Assembly (NCBI GenBank): GCA_014055465.1
Contig: WIAF01000014.1
Coordinates: forward strand, 28,415 to 92,414
Length of the DNA: 64,000 bases
Reading direction: 5' to 3'
Source of the DNA: Nitrospira sp. CR1.1
Lineage (GTDB): Bacteria > Nitrospirota > Nitrospiria > Nitrospirales > Nitrospiraceae
Of this stretch, positions 1 through 10,828 are shown piece by piece; the stretch's first letter is position 1; each line of letters begins with the position of its first letter. The notes under the pieces were generated by a model. It worked only from the letters and a program-made list of their open reading frames with translations, was not told where the DNA came from and ran no database searches. Made by a program: the position numbers and the translations under genes.

Positions 1-1433
1 ACATGAAGCATGGCAAGTTGCGCCTGGCTGATGCGGTCCGCGCGACGGCGAAGGAGATTCGCGGCAGTTATGCCATCGCCGTGATTTCCGAGCATGAGCC
101 CGGTTTGCTGGTCGCTGCGCGGTCCGGTTGTCCGCTGGTTATCGGTCGCACCGCGGAGGCGTCCTTTGTCGGGTCGGACGTCATGGCGATGTTGTCTCAC
201 ACCAGGGACGTGACGTTCCTGGACGAGGGCGACGTCGTCGAGGTCACAGCAGGAGGCGTTGCCTTCACGGACCTCGACGGGAGGGCGGTGACACGCAAGA
301 AAACCAAGGTGACCTGGGACGCGTCCGCGGCTGAAAAAAGCGGATATCCCCATTTCATGTTGAAGGAAATTCACGAACAACCCCAAACGATTCTGGATAC
401 GATTCGGGGCCGGTACTCGTATGAGAGCGGCGAGGCGGATCTGCCGGATATCGGCCTGACGCCGAAGCAGTTTGCCGACGTGGGGCGGATCTGGATCGTG
501 GCCTGTGGCACCAGCTGGCATGCAGGGCTGGTGGGAAAATACTTGCTCGAGGAAATGGTTCGTACGCCGGTGCAGGTCGATATCGGCAGCGAATTTCGAT
601 ATCGCGATCCGTTGATCGAGAAGAACGATCTGTTCATTACGATCTCGCAATCGGGTGAAACCGCGGATACCCTGGCGGCGGCGCGAGAAGCCAAGCAGAA
701 AGGCGCGCGCGTTGTGTCGATCGTCAATGTCGTGGGCAGCACGCTGGCCCGTGAGTCGGACGGCGTGCTGTATACGCACTGCGGCCCTGAGATCGGCGTG
801 GCTTCGACGAAGGCCTTTACCAGTCAGTTGGCGGCGCTCTATATGCTGGCCTTGCATCTCGGCCGGGTACGGGGCGTCTTGAGTGCGGCGGATGGGAAGG
901 CCTGGCTGGACCGCCTGGTCACGGTGCCGGCATTGGTGAAGCATGTGCTGGGCCGGGAAGCAGAGATTCTGGCGATCGCGAAGCGGTACTACAAGAAACC
1001 GGACTTCTTGTATCTGGCGCGCGGCATCAATTTTCCGATCGCGCTCGAAGGCGCGCTCAAGCTCAAGGAAATTTCCTATATCCATGCGGAGGGGTATGCC
1101 GCCGGAGAAATGAAGCATGGGCCCATCGCCTTGATCGATAAAGACATGCCGGTGGTGGTATTGGCGCCCAGGGACCGGTTATATGAAAAGACGGTCAGTA
1201 ACCTCATGGAGGTCAAGGCGCGCCGGGCTCCGGTGATTGCTTTCGTGGCGGAAGGCGAGCGCGAGTTGGGCAAGATCGCCGATGCGGTGTTCACCATTCC
1301 TGATGTGCATCCGCTGCTGTCGCCCATCCTCTTTACGATTCCACTGCAGTTGCTGGCGTATCACATTGCCGTGCTGCGCGGGGAGGATGTGGATCAGCCT
1401 CGCAACCTGGCGAAAAGCGTGACGGTGGAATAG
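1..1433 (+). CDS. glmS: Glutamine-fructose-6-phosphate aminotransferase (isomerizing), 5' end outside window
   Basis: GlmS makes glucosamine-6-phosphate from fructose-6-phosphate and glutamine, the first step toward UDP-GlcNAc for peptidoglycan and surface glycans. Only about 476 residues are inside the window; full-length GlmS is about 610, so the N-terminal glutaminase nucleophile and roughly 130 residues lie upstream, and the ATG at position 3 is an internal methionine. Visible are the end of the glutaminase domain and both SIS sugar-isomerase domains, with CGTSWHAG and SQSGETADT in the first and the family C-terminal tail DQPRNLAKSVTVE, whose lysine is catalytic. Identity is certain from these motifs; only the 5' boundary is unknown. 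Confidence 0.97.
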   Translation, partial: MKHGKLRLADAVRATAKEIRGSYAIAVISEHEPGLLVAARSGCPLVIGRTAEASFVGSDVMAMLSHTRDVTFLDEGDVVEVTAGGVAFTDLDGRAVTRKKTKVTWDASAAEKSGYPHFMLKEIHEQPQTILDTIRGRYSYESGEADLPDIGLTPKQFADVGRIWIVACGTSWHAGLVGKYLLEEMVRTPVQVDIGSEFRYRDPLIEKNDLFITISQSGETADTLAAAREAKQKGARVVSIVNVVGSTLARESDGVLYTHCGPEIGVASTKAFTSQLAALYMLALHLGRVRGVLSAADGKAWLDRLVTVPALVKHVLGREAEILAIAKRYYKKPDFLYLARGINFPIALEGALKLKEISYIHAEGYAAGEMKHGPIALIDKDMPVVVLAPRDRLYEKTVSNLMEVKARRAPVIAFVAEGERELGKIADAVFTIPDVHPLLSPILFTIPLQLLAYHIAVLRGEDVDQPRNLAKSVTVE

Positions 1434-1471
1434 TCGGATGATGAACATGGCTTCCCACTGCGTTCTCGGTC

Positions 1472-1518
1472 GCCCGGCATCCTGCGACGTACCCCGAGGG
1501 TACGCCTCGTCGCCGGGC
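1472..1518. repeat. Imperfect palindrome (REP-like or structured intergenic element)
   Basis: Between glmS and gatC lies a hairpin-forming sequence. The outer arms GCCCGGC (1472-1478) and GCCGGGC (1512-1518) are exact complements. The inner arms GTACCC (1489-1494) and GGGTAC (1498-1503) flank a 3-nt loop. No T-run follows, so it is not a typical intrinsic terminator. It resembles the REP-type palindromes scattered between genes in many bacteria, but no second copy was found in this window. Confidence 0.55.
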
Positions 1519-1576
1519 TTCCTGCGGCCTTGTCGGAAGACCATGTGGATTATCCTCTAAGAGCCGAGAGGGAGTC

Positions 1577-1870
1577 ATGGAGATTACAAAGCAGGAAGTT
1601 GAAAAAGTGGCCAAGCTGGCGCGGCTGGCGTTGAGCGAGGCGGAGACCACGGCCTTCTCACAACAGTTGAACCAGATTGTGGCCTATGTCCAGAAGCTCA
1701 AAACGTTTTCCACGGAGGACGTGGAGCCGACCTCAACCGTGTTGGGGCAGACCAATGTCTTTCGTCCGGACCAGGTGCAGGCGTCTCTCTCGTCTGAGCA
1801 GGCATTAGGCAACGCTCCTGATACGGAGGCGCACTGTTTCCGGGTGCCGAAAATTATTCAAGAGTCGTAA
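1577..1870 (+). CDS. gatC: Aspartyl/glutamyl-tRNA amidotransferase subunit C
   Basis: This 97-residue protein is the small GatC subunit, which clamps GatA and GatB together in the enzyme that converts misacylated Glu-tRNA(Gln) or Asp-tRNA(Asn) to the amide form. It opens with the family pattern MEITKQEVEKVAKLARLALS and contains a typical NQIVAYVQKL helix. Length is normal. A purine-rich ribosome binding site (GAGAGGGAG) precedes the ATG. It is the first gene of a run gatC-panD-gatA-DUF948-ytxH-gatB, all on the + strand with short spacing, so co-transcription is likely. The presence of GatCAB suggests indirect tRNA amidation in this organism. Confidence 0.96.
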   Translation: MEITKQEVEKVAKLARLALSEAETTAFSQQLNQIVAYVQKLKTFSTEDVEPTSTVLGQTNVFRPDQVQASLSSEQALGNAPDTEAHCFRVPKIIQES

Positions 1871-1895
1871 GCGACGTAAGGAGTACGAGCCGATT

Positions 1896-2261
1896 ATGTT
1901 TCGACAAATGTTGAGGGCGAAGATACATCGAGCGACGGTGACCGAGGCCTGTCTGGAATATGAAGGTAGTCTCACGGTGGATGAAGAGTTGCTGGAGGCG
2001 GCGGGTATTCTGCCGTATGAAGCGATCGTGTGTTCCAATCTCAACAATGGCGAGCGATTCATGACCTACGCCATGAAGGGGAAACGGGGCGGGGGCGAGA
2101 TCGTGTTGAACGGACCAACTGCGCGCAAGGCTGCGGTGGGGGATCAGATCATTATTTTCTGTTACGAATATTATAGTGACGAAGAGATTCAGCGGCATAA
2201 GCCGAAGATCATCCTCGTTGACGGAAAAAATCGAATTGCCCGCAAGGTTAAGAAGCGCTGA
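1896..2261 (+). CDS. panD: Aspartate 1-decarboxylase precursor
   Basis: PanD decarboxylates L-aspartate to beta-alanine for pantothenate and coenzyme A synthesis. It is made as a proenzyme that cleaves itself between Gly24 and Ser25 to form a pyruvoyl cofactor. Both residues are present at the expected positions (YEGS, residues 22-25), as are the substrate-binding Lys9 and the conserved RFMTYA and NGPTA segments. The length of 121 residues is normal. It sits between gatC and gatA, and its stop codon overlaps the gatA start by one base (TGATG), which implies translational coupling to a functionally unrelated gene. Confidence 0.96.
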   Translation: MFRQMLRAKIHRATVTEACLEYEGSLTVDEELLEAAGILPYEAIVCSNLNNGERFMTYAMKGKRGGGEIVLNGPTARKAAVGDQIIIFCYEYYSDEEIQRHKPKIILVDGKNRIARKVKKR

Positions 2262-3736
2262 TGGGATTGACGGTTATACATAAAATGACCCTGGCGGAGT
2301 TGCAGCGGAAATTTACCGCGGGCGATGTGACGGCCACGGAAATTGTGCGCGCCTACTTTCTGCGGGTGGGGCATGTCGAGCCTAAGGTCAACGCCTATCT
2401 CACGCAATGTAAGGAGGCGGCGGTGGCGCAGGCGGAACGGCTCGATCAGTCGTTGAAGGGCTGGCGCAAAACGTCCCCTCTGATGGCCATGCCTTTGGCG
2501 GTGAAGGACAACATCTGTACGGAAGGTGTGCGCACGACCTGCGCCTCCCGGATGTTGGAGACCTTCGTGCCCCCCTATGACGCCACTGTGGTCGCGAAAT
2601 TGCGTGGGCAGAACTATCTGCTGGTCGGCAAGACGAACCTGGACGAATTTGCGATGGGGTCATCCACCGAAAATTCGGCGTTCGGAGCCAGCCGTAATCC
2701 CTGGAGCCTCCAGACTGTTCCTGGCGGGTCGAGCGGCGGGTCAGCGGCTGCTGTTGCGGCGGATGAATGTGTGGCGGCTTTGGGTTCGGATACAGGCGGA
2801 TCGATTCGTCAGCCGGCGGCGTTTTGCGGCGTCGTCGGGCTGAAGCCCACCTATGGTCGGGTGTCTCGTTATGGGTTGGTGGCTTTCGCCTCGTCCTTGG
2901 ATCAGATCGGCCCCATCACGAAGGATGTCACGGATGCCGCGATCGTACTCGGCGCGATCGCAGGCCATGATCCTCGTGATTCGACGTCGGCGAACGTGCC
3001 GGTTCCCGATTATCTCAGGGCGCTCAAACGGAAAGATTTGAAACGCCTGAAGGTCGGCGTCCCCGCCGAATACTTTGCCGACGGCCTCGATCCTGAAGTG
3101 GAGCAGGCCGTTCGCACGGCTATTGAAGGGTTACGGGAGCTTGGCGCCGATATCCGCGAGATCAAACTGCCGACGACGGATGCCGCGGTTGCCGCCTACT
3201 ATGTCATCGCCACCGCAGAGGCCAGCTCGAATCTAGCCCGTTATGACGGGGTCAAGTTCGGCCTGCGGGCAGGCGACAGCAAAGACTTGCTCGATATGTA
3301 CCTCAGGACCAGGGCGGAAGGGTTTGGCCAGGAAGTGAAACGCCGGATCATGCTGGGGACCTATGTGTTGAGCGCCGGATACTACGACGCCTACTACGGA
3401 AAAGCGCAGGCGGTGCGGACATTGATCCGCCGGGAATTTGAGGCCGCGTTTGAGACGGTCGATCTGATCGTGACGCCGGTGACTCCGACTACGGCCTTCA
3501 AGTTCGGAGAAAAGGCGCAGGATCCGTTACAGATGTATTTGTCCGACATCTATACGATTTCGGCGAATCTGGCCGGGCTTCCCGCGATCTCGCTTCCTTG
3601 CGGATTCAGTGCAGCGGGGATGCCGATCGGGCTCCAGCTGATCGGCCGGCCGTTTGAGGAGGAAACCCTGTTGCGCGGGGCGAATGCCTATGAGCAGGCG
3701 ACAAACTGGCGGTCCAAGAAGCCGTTGGTGCGGTAA
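2261..3736 (+). CDS. gatA: Aspartyl/glutamyl-tRNA amidotransferase subunit A
   Basis: GatA is the amidase subunit that releases ammonia from glutamine for tRNA-bound Glu or Asp amidation. The 491-residue protein has the amidase-signature architecture: a lysine in [12 protein letters not shown], the glycine/serine-rich [13 protein letters not shown] and the nucleophile region [14 protein letters not shown]. Together they carry the Lys-cisSer-Ser triad. Length matches the family. The ATG overlapping the panD stop is the chosen start; an in-frame ATG at 2285 is a weaker alternative. Partners gatC and gatB are in the same cluster. Confidence 0.97.
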   Translation: MGLTVIHKMTLAELQRKFTAGDVTATEIVRAYFLRVGHVEPKVNAYLTQCKEAAVAQAERLDQSLKGWRKTSPLMAMPLAVKDNICTEGVRTTCASRMLETFVPPYDATVVAKLRGQNYLLVGKTNLDEFAMGSSTENSAFGASRNPWSLQTVPGGSSGGSAAAVAADECVAALGSDTGGSIRQPAAFCGVVGLKPTYGRVSRYGLVAFASSLDQIGPITKDVTDAAIVLGAIAGHDPRDSTSANVPVPDYLRALKRKDLKRLKVGVPAEYFADGLDPEVEQAVRTAIEGLRELGADIREIKLPTTDAAVAAYYVIATAEASSNLARYDGVKFGLRAGDSKDLLDMYLRTRAEGFGQEVKRRIMLGTYVLSAGYYDAYYGKAQAVRTLIRREFEAAFETVDLIVTPVTPTTAFKFGEKAQDPLQMYLSDIYTISANLAGLPAISLPCGFSAAGMPIGLQLIGRPFEEETLLRGANAYEQATNWRSKKPLVR

Positions 3737-3754
3737 GCCTGAAAGGGAGTCCTT

Positions 3755-4156
3755 ATGATTGTCGAAGTCGCGGCTATTTTGGTTGCTCTCGCGTTCGCGG
3801 TGCTGGTCGGGTATCTGGTTCCGCTGCTGATCCAAGTTCGTAAGACGGTTGCGGAAGCCGAGACGTTGGTGACCAGGCTCAATGCCGACCTTCCGGTCCT
3901 GGTAACGGAATTACGGGCAATGAGCCAAAACCTGAACGATCTGACCGAACAGGCACGCGGCGGAGTGGAGCATGCGGCCGTGTTATTGCACGCCGTGGGC
4001 GAAGTGGGCGAATCGGTCAATCAGGTGCATAGTTTGGTGCGAGGATCCGGAGGGACGTTGCTGGCCAATGTGGCGAGCGTGGTGGCGGGGCTTCGCGCAG
4101 CAAAGCAAGTGGTCACGAAACGTTTGAAAGAAGGAGGACATCACAATGGCGGATAA
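3755..4156 (+). CDS. DUF948 domain-containing membrane-anchored protein
   Basis: This 133-residue protein begins with a single hydrophobic membrane segment (about residues 4-27), followed by a long hydrophilic, probably coiled-coil region rich in V, L, E and T. That is the layout of DUF948 proteins (related to B. subtilis YtxG). Its function is not established; relatives are linked to general stress and envelope. A good ribosome binding site (AAAGGGAG) precedes the ATG. Its 3' end overlaps the next gene, a YtxH-like protein, by 11 bases. The DUF948-YtxH pair recurs in many bacteria, but here it is inserted between gatA and gatB. Confidence 0.8.
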   Translation: MIVEVAAILVALAFAVLVGYLVPLLIQVRKTVAEAETLVTRLNADLPVLVTELRAMSQNLNDLTEQARGGVEHAAVLLHAVGEVGESVNQVHSLVRGSGGTLLANVASVVAGLRAAKQVVTKRLKEGGHHNGG

Positions 4157-4466
4157 TCACGGTTCATCGTCAGCAGCGGTTCTGTTGGGATTTTTGAGCG
4201 GCGCGGCATTAGGCGCGGTGGCGGCGATCTTATTGACGCCACGAACCGGACCAGAATCGCGCGAGATGTTACGCGGGTACGCGCGGCGCGCGGAAGATGA
4301 GCTGCGGGATTTAGTCGGAGAAGCGGGCGAACGGTTCGAGGGCGCGGTCGAAGAAGGACGCGACTTCATCGAAACGAAGAAAACCGTTTTGCGCGAGGCC
4401 TTTGATGCAGGGCGGGAAGCCATGCGGCGGGAGCGGGAGCAGTTCACCAAGGGAGAGCAGAGTTGA
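4146..4466 (+). CDS. YtxH domain-containing protein
   Basis: The 106-residue protein has a small glycine/alanine-rich hydrophobic segment (about residues 11-30, [20 protein letters not shown]) followed by the basic [10 protein letters not shown] motif and a charged amphipathic helix. This is the signature of the YtxH family, often annotated as general stress proteins or gas-vesicle-like proteins. The molecular role is unknown. A strong ribosome binding site (GAAGGAGGA) lies just upstream, inside the end of the DUF948 gene. The gene overlaps the start of gatB, so the two are probably translated in series. Confidence 0.8.
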   Translation: MADNHGSSSAAVLLGFLSGAALGAVAAILLTPRTGPESREMLRGYARRAEDELRDLVGEAGERFEGAVEEGRDFIETKKTVLREAFDAGREAMRREREQFTKGEQS

Positions 4467-5896
4467 GCGTGGCCTACGAAGTCGTCATCGGCGTGGAGGT
4501 GCATGCGCAGTTGCGCACGCAATCCAAGTTGTTCTGTCCTTGCGGGACCACGTTTGGTCGAACAGCCAATTCACAGACCTGCCCTGTCTGTCTGGGTTTG
4601 CCCGGAAGCCTGCCGGTCATCAATGAAACAGCCGTGGAGATGGCCGTGCGCGCAGGACTGGCGATGAACGGGACGATCGGAGCGCGCAATCGCTTCGCCA
4701 GGAAGAACTATTTTTATCCCGACTTGCCCAAGGGCTATCAGATTTCCCAGTACGAAGCGCCGATTTGCGAGCACGGGTGGATCGAAATTGCCGCCGGGGG
4801 GACCCGGAAACGCGTGCGTATCAGGCGCGCTCATTTGGAAGAAGATGCCGGAAAGAATCTGCATGAAGCCGGCAGCGGCATGAGCCTCGTGGATTTGAAT
4901 CGCGCGGGGACCCCGCTGCTCGAGATCGTGACCGAACCGGATTTAAGTTCGTCCGAAGAGGTGGTGGCGTACTTGAAGGCCTTGCGCGAGCTCCTGATGT
5001 ATCTCGATGTCTGCGACGGAAATATGGAAGAGGGAAGTTTTCGATGCGAACCGAATCTCTCGCTCCGTCCCGAAGGGCAAACGGCTTATGGGACCAAAGT
5101 GGAGTTGAAGAACATCAACTCCTTCAAGTTCGTGAAGGATGCGGTTGATTACGAAATCAAACGCCAGACCAAGGTGCTGAGCGAGGGGGGAAAGATTTAT
5201 CAGGAAACCCGGCTCTGGAATCACGAGCGCGGTGAAACGGCCGTGATGCGCAGCAAAGAGGAAGCGCATGACTACCGGTATTTTCCAGACCCGGATTTGG
5301 TCCCGCTGGAGATTTCGGCTGACTGGATCGAACAATTGCGTGAGGGATTGCCGGAGCTGGCCTCGACGAAGCAGCAACGGTTTGTTGCAGACTACGGCAT
5401 CCCTGAATATGACGCAGGGATTTTGACATCCAGCAAAGCCCTGTCGGTATATTTTGACGCATGCGTCAAGCTGCATCCCCATCCCAAGACCGTCAGCAAT
5501 TGGGTGATGGGCGAGCTGTTGCGTGAATTGAATCAGGCCGGCATTGAGGCGGATGCGTCGCCCGTGTCGCCCGAACGGTTGGTCGAATTGTTGACCCTGG
5601 TCGATCAGGGCGCGGTGAGTTTGAAGGTCGCCCGGGACATCTTTCCGGAAATGTATGCGTCCGGAAAACCGCCGGCGCAGATCGTTCAGGACAAGGGGCT
5701 TACGCAGGTTTCTGATGAAGCGGCCTTGGTGACAATAATTAATGAAGTGTTGACGAAAAATCCTGCTCAAGTAGCGCAATTTAAAGAAGGCAAACAGCAG
5801 GTGCTGGGGTTTCTCGTCGGCCAGATCATGAAAGCTTCCGGCGGGAAGGCCAATCCCGGCAAGGTGAATGAATTGCTGAAGAAGACATTGGGCTGA
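4463..5896 (+). CDS. gatB: Aspartyl/glutamyl-tRNA amidotransferase subunit B
   Basis: GatB binds the misacylated tRNA, phosphorylates the attached Glu/Asp side chain with ATP and receives ammonia from GatA. The 477-residue protein starts in family style ([20 protein letters not shown]). It contains the zinc-binding cysteines (CPCGTTFG and CPVCLGLPG), the core [11 protein letters not shown] and a C-terminal YqeY-like helical domain ending [14 protein letters not shown]. No ATG is near the start: either TTG at 4463 or GTG at 4469 is used. The GGGAGAG at 4451-4457 is spaced well for either. Length is normal. Confidence 0.96.
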   Translation: MSVAYEVVIGVEVHAQLRTQSKLFCPCGTTFGRTANSQTCPVCLGLPGSLPVINETAVEMAVRAGLAMNGTIGARNRFARKNYFYPDLPKGYQISQYEAPICEHGWIEIAAGGTRKRVRIRRAHLEEDAGKNLHEAGSGMSLVDLNRAGTPLLEIVTEPDLSSSEEVVAYLKALRELLMYLDVCDGNMEEGSFRCEPNLSLRPEGQTAYGTKVELKNINSFKFVKDAVDYEIKRQTKVLSEGGKIYQETRLWNHERGETAVMRSKEEAHDYRYFPDPDLVPLEISADWIEQLREGLPELASTKQQRFVADYGIPEYDAGILTSSKALSVYFDACVKLHPHPKTVSNWVMGELLRELNQAGIEADASPVSPERLVELLTLVDQGAVSLKVARDIFPEMYASGKPPAQIVQDKGLTQVSDEAALVTIINEVLTKNPAQVAQFKEGKQQVLGFLVGQIMKASGGKANPGKVNELLKKTLG

Positions 5897-5929
5897 GAAT
5901 TGATGCGAGGCCGGGGAGCGGCGAACTAA

Positions 5930-7264
<1,335 letters not shown>

Positions 7265-7269
7265 CCACC

Positions 7270-7632
7270 GTGATCATTAAACCGAACCGTGGGCGCGACT
7301 GGTTGGATTGGCAGCGGAAGCTCTGTTCTGCCGGCAAGTGGGTAGGGCTCGGAGCACTGTTCGTGATGATGGGCGCACTGTTGTTCGGAGAGATGGGCAT
7401 TTCCCGGTATCTGCATTTGCGTGAGCATGCGGAACAATTGGATCACGAGCTTGCCGATTTACAACGGTTGAATGGCGAACTGCGCGCGGATTTGGATCGC
7501 GTGCAGTATGACTCGACTCGCATCGAGGAGCTGGCTCGCGAGCGGTTGGGCTACGTGCGAAAAGGCGAAACGGTGTATCAACTTGCGCCGCTTGGAGAAA
7601 AGGAACGGCTCCCGACCGTGAAAACACCATGA
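7270..7632 (+). CDS. Septum formation initiator family protein (FtsB/DivIC-like)
   Basis: The 120-residue protein has a short cytoplasmic N-terminus, one membrane helix (about residues 24-44) and a periplasmic coiled coil with heptad leucines (EHAEQLDHELADLQRLNGEL). It ends with the ERLGYVRKGETVYQL segment typical of FtsB/DivIC proteins of the cell-division FtsQ-FtsB-FtsL subcomplex. It uses a GTG start five bases after the eno stop, and eno-ftsB adjacency is common in bacteria. Its stop overlaps the era start (ATGA). Confidence 0.85.
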   Translation: MIIKPNRGRDWLDWQRKLCSAGKWVGLGALFVMMGALLFGEMGISRYLHLREHAEQLDHELADLQRLNGELRADLDRVQYDSTRIEELARERLGYVRKGETVYQLAPLGEKERLPTVKTP

Positions 7633-8513
7633 AGTTTGGCAGTGTGGCCATTATCGGGCGTTCGAATGTCGGGAAATCGACCCTCCTGAATCGTCTGCTG
7701 AAGGAAAAAATCGCCATCGTGTCTGACAAGCCGCAAACCACCAGGACGCGGATTCTGGGGGTAGCGCATGTGGAAGGGGCTCAGATCGTGTTTCTCGACA
7801 CGCCGGGCTTTCACGAGCCACGCCACCTGCTGAACCGACGCATGGTGCGGACGACGTTGGAGACATTCGATGATGCCGATGTGCTGTATGTGGTCGTCGA
7901 AGCCACATCCCAGCCCGGGCCCGGTGACCTGGCTGTGGTCGAACATGTGAAGCAAGCGGTTGCCAAGCAGGCGCGGCCGGTGGTGCTCGTGATCAATAAA
8001 GTCGATCTGGTGAATAAGTCGCGGCTGCTTCCTCTCATGGAGCAGTACCTGCGCATTTTCCCCTGGACAGAAATGGTGCCGGTCTCGGCACAGACTGCCG
8101 ACAACACCGACCGGCTGTTGTCGGTGACGGTGTCGCTGCTGGCCGACGGCGAGGCGACCTACAGTGAGGATATGATCACGGATCAATCCATGCGGACTCT
8201 CGCCGCCGAGCTGATCCGCGAAAAAATTCTTCAGCAGACCTATGAAGAGATTCCGCACTCGGTGGCGGTCGACATCGAAGAGTTTGTCGAAACCAAAAAA
8301 TTGATCAAGATCGGGGCCGTGGTGATCGTCGAAAAGGAATCGCAGAAGGGTATTCTGATCGGCAAACAGGGCGAGCGGCTCAAGTCGGTGGGAACGGCAG
8401 CACGGGAAGATATGGAACGGCTGTTCGGGACCAAGGTGTTTGTGAAAGTGTGGGTCAAGGTTCGCGAATCGTGGCGAGAGGACGAACAAACCCTCGCGGA
8501 GTTAGGTTATTAA
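7629..8513 (+). CDS. era: GTPase Era
   Basis: Era is a ribosome-assembly GTPase that binds the 3' end of 16S rRNA. The 294-residue protein shows G1 GRSNVGKS, switch TTRTR, G3 DTPGFHE, G4 NKVD and G5 SAQT, then a C-terminal KH RNA-binding domain with GILIGKQGERLKSVGT (about residues 238-253). Length is normal. The ATG overlaps the stop of the preceding FtsB-like gene. A long open frame on the opposite strand is a codon-usage shadow. Confidence 0.96.
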   Translation: MKFGSVAIIGRSNVGKSTLLNRLLKEKIAIVSDKPQTTRTRILGVAHVEGAQIVFLDTPGFHEPRHLLNRRMVRTTLETFDDADVLYVVVEATSQPGPGDLAVVEHVKQAVAKQARPVVLVINKVDLVNKSRLLPLMEQYLRIFPWTEMVPVSAQTADNTDRLLSVTVSLLADGEATYSEDMITDQSMRTLAAELIREKILQQTYEEIPHSVAVDIEEFVETKKLIKIGAVVIVEKESQKGILIGKQGERLKSVGTAAREDMERLFGTKVFVKVWVKVRESWREDEQTLAELGY

Positions 8514-8619
8514 CGATCTCACCATCCAATCGCCGGAACCCGCGCGACTCCCGGACAAGGAGCCGCTCGGGAAAGATGCGTCTCGCGACGCCGCCGGTAA
8601 CGGTCCGGCCAAATCCGAC

Positions 8620-9957
8620 GTGCGCCTGGTCTCCATCCAACGACTCTTGCGACGGGGAGCGATTACCAATCTGGCAAAAATGCTCGCGCGCATGCATCCG
8701 GCGGATATTGCCAACGTCATCGATCACCTTTCCTCGCTGAAAGAAAAGCGTGAAATTTTTGAGTTGGTGCGGGGAGATGTGAAGCGCGGGCAAGTGCTGA
8801 GCGAATTGGATGGCGAGAGCATCACGCTGGTGCTGTCCGATCTGCTGCCGTCCGATGCCGCCTGGCTGTTGAAAGATCTCGGCTCCGACGATATCGCGCA
8901 TATTCTGAGTGTGATTCCGAACGATCGCGCAAAGGAAATCCTGGCGCTGATGCGGACGGAAGACTCCACTGAGATCGCCGATTTGCTGAAATATCCCAAA
9001 GGCACGGCCGGCGGCATCATGACCACGGAGTTTTTCGCCCTGTTCGAGGATGCGACGGCACAGGAAGCGATTCGCCGACTGCAGCAGGCGACCGATGCTG
9101 AAATGGTCTTCTATATTTACGTGACGGATAAAGAAGACCGGCTGGTCGGTGTGTTGTCCCTTCGTCAATTGCTGACCGTTCCCCCGGCCACTCCGCTCAA
9201 GAACATCATGACTCGCGATCTGATCAGCGTCGCGGTCGACATGGACCAGGAGGAAGTATCGCGCCAGGTGGCGAGTTACAACTTGCTGGCGATTCCGGTT
9301 GTTGAGAAAGACGGGAAACTGGTCGGCATCATCACCGTCGACGACGTCGTGGACGTCATCCGTGAAGAAGCCACCGAAGATATGTTAAAAATGGCCGGCG
9401 CCATTGAGGAGGACGCGATGTTCAAGTCCTCCAGCATGGCCGCCGCTCGTGTGCGCTTGCCCTGGTTGTTTACCAATCTGGTGGGAAGCCTGCTTTCCGG
9501 GATGCTGTTGTGGATGTTCCGGTACACGATTCAAGAGGTTGTCGCCATCGTCAGTTTCATTCCCGTGATTGCGGCGATGGGAGGCAACGTCGGTCTGCAG
9601 TCCTCCACGCTCATCATTCGGGGTCTCGCGACCGGCCTGGTGGAACTCACCGATGTCTGGAAGATTTTCTTTCGTGAAGCGAAGATCGCCTTCTTGATGG
9701 GTATTGCCTGTAGCCTCATGCTGACCGTTGTCGGCTGGTTGTGGCACCAGGTGTTTCTTGGCATGGTGGTAGGGGTGTCGCTCATTACGGCTTTCCTCGT
9801 CTCGACCAGCATGGCGACGGTGATGCCGATCGTCCTGAAGCGCATGGGTGTAGACCCTGCGGTCGCCGCCGGTCCGTTTGTGACGACGGCCAATGATATC
9901 ACCGGGATTGCGATTTACCTCACCTTGGCGACGGTCTTCCTCGAGCAGATTCGATAA
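8620..9957 (+). CDS. mgtE: Magnesium transporter MgtE
   Basis: MgtE is an inner-membrane magnesium channel gated by cytosolic magnesium. The 445-residue protein has the N-terminal superhelical domain (ARMHPADIANVIDHL and KYPKGTAGGIMTTEF), two CBS domains (about residues 135-255) and five C-terminal membrane helices with the pore signature AAMGGNVGLQSS. The best start is GTG at 8620, which gives a family-like N-terminus. The frame stays open back to 8506 without ATG, GTG or TTG, so a few more residues through a rare codon cannot be excluded. No strong ribosome binding site is visible. Confidence 0.93.
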   Translation: MRLVSIQRLLRRGAITNLAKMLARMHPADIANVIDHLSSLKEKREIFELVRGDVKRGQVLSELDGESITLVLSDLLPSDAAWLLKDLGSDDIAHILSVIPNDRAKEILALMRTEDSTEIADLLKYPKGTAGGIMTTEFFALFEDATAQEAIRRLQQATDAEMVFYIYVTDKEDRLVGVLSLRQLLTVPPATPLKNIMTRDLISVAVDMDQEEVSRQVASYNLLAIPVVEKDGKLVGIITVDDVVDVIREEATEDMLKMAGAIEEDAMFKSSSMAAARVRLPWLFTNLVGSLLSGMLLWMFRYTIQEVVAIVSFIPVIAAMGGNVGLQSSTLIIRGLATGLVELTDVWKIFFREAKIAFLMGIACSLMLTVVGWLWHQVFLGMVVGVSLITAFLVSTSMATVMPIVLKRMGVDPAVAAGPFVTTANDITGIAIYLTLATVFLEQIR

Positions 9958-10011
9958 CGATGCCGTGCGCGCCTCCGCGTTCCCATGTCATTCTCGGCGC
10001 AGGGTGGTGAG

Positions 10012-10770
10012 ATGCCGCTGGTAAAGACGGCCGCGATCGTGCTGCATAGTCGGAAGTGGGGAGACGCCGACCGGATTGTCACGTGTTACACGCTACGGCT
10101 GGGGAAACTGCGCGGAGTGGCGCGGGGGGCGCGCCGGCTGAAGAGCCGCTTGGGCGGCATGATCGAGCCGTTTACCCTGTGCCAGCTAGATCTGTTTGAA
10201 AAGCCCGGGGACTCGTTGTACCGTATCTCGCAGGTGGCTCTCGATGAACCGTTTGCGAAACTTCGCAGCGATTTAGCGTTGATGACTGCTGCCGGGCGGA
10301 TGGTTAATCTCGTGAGCGCCGTCATGGCCGAGGGCGATGCCGAACCGCGCGTCTTTGAGATGTTGGAATCAGGATTGCGTACATTGCTGGAGAGTCGGGA
10401 CCCGGTGTGGACTACCTTGTTGTTTCAGATTCGCTTGCTGGGTATCACCGGATTTCGCCCGCAAACCGAACAGTGCGCGACCTGTGGGCACGTGCATCGA
10501 ACTTTTCTTCCTCACTTTTCCCCGCTGGCCGGGGGGATGGTGTGTGAGCGGTGTGCGAGTCGCCAGCCGTTTCGGTGCACGGCCTTGTCCCGTGGCAGCG
10601 TGGCCTTTCTCCAGCAAGCCTTACACATGCAGCCGGCACTGCTCGATCGATTGCACGCGGCGGGGCAAGTGCGAGCTGAAGTCGAATCGGTGATCGAGAG
10701 TTATGTCACGGTGGTGGCAGGCCGACGTTTGCCGGCCGTGGATTTCCTGACCGGCGGTGGGCCTGCGTAA
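10012..10770 (+). CDS. recO: DNA repair protein RecO
   Basis: RecO works with RecR (and RecF) to load RecA on gapped DNA. The 252-residue protein has the N-terminal OB fold (TAAIVLHSRKWGDADRIVT, with GVARGARRLKSRLGG), a helical core and a C-terminal four-cysteine zinc site (CATCGH and CERCAS). The frame opens at an ATG at 9985, but the ATG at 10012 follows a GGTGGTGAG ribosome binding site and fits the family N-terminus. Confidence 0.93.
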   Translation: MPLVKTAAIVLHSRKWGDADRIVTCYTLRLGKLRGVARGARRLKSRLGGMIEPFTLCQLDLFEKPGDSLYRISQVALDEPFAKLRSDLALMTAAGRMVNLVSAVMAEGDAEPRVFEMLESGLRTLLESRDPVWTTLLFQIRLLGITGFRPQTEQCATCGHVHRTFLPHFSPLAGGMVCERCASRQPFRCTALSRGSVAFLQQALHMQPALLDRLHAAGQVRAEVESVIESYVTVVAGRRLPAVDFLTGGGPA

Positions 10771-10828
10771 GAAGCTACGGTGCTCGTCGCAAGGCCTGCA
10801 CTCAAGGAGTGAGGGAGCGTTGATCGTT

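Noticed and set aside
4943..5779. 278-codon open frame on the - strand
   Set aside because: It lies wholly inside gatB, whose frame carries clear family motifs; the opposite frame is rich in His, Arg, Gln and Leu without any domain, typical of a shadow.
7578..8489. 303-codon open frame on the - strand
   Set aside because: Antisense to era, with low-complexity His/Arg-rich translation and no recognisable fold; era is certain.
8455..9168. 237-codon open frame on the - strand across the era-mgtE junction
   Set aside because: Overlaps two genuine genes in antisense, no family features.
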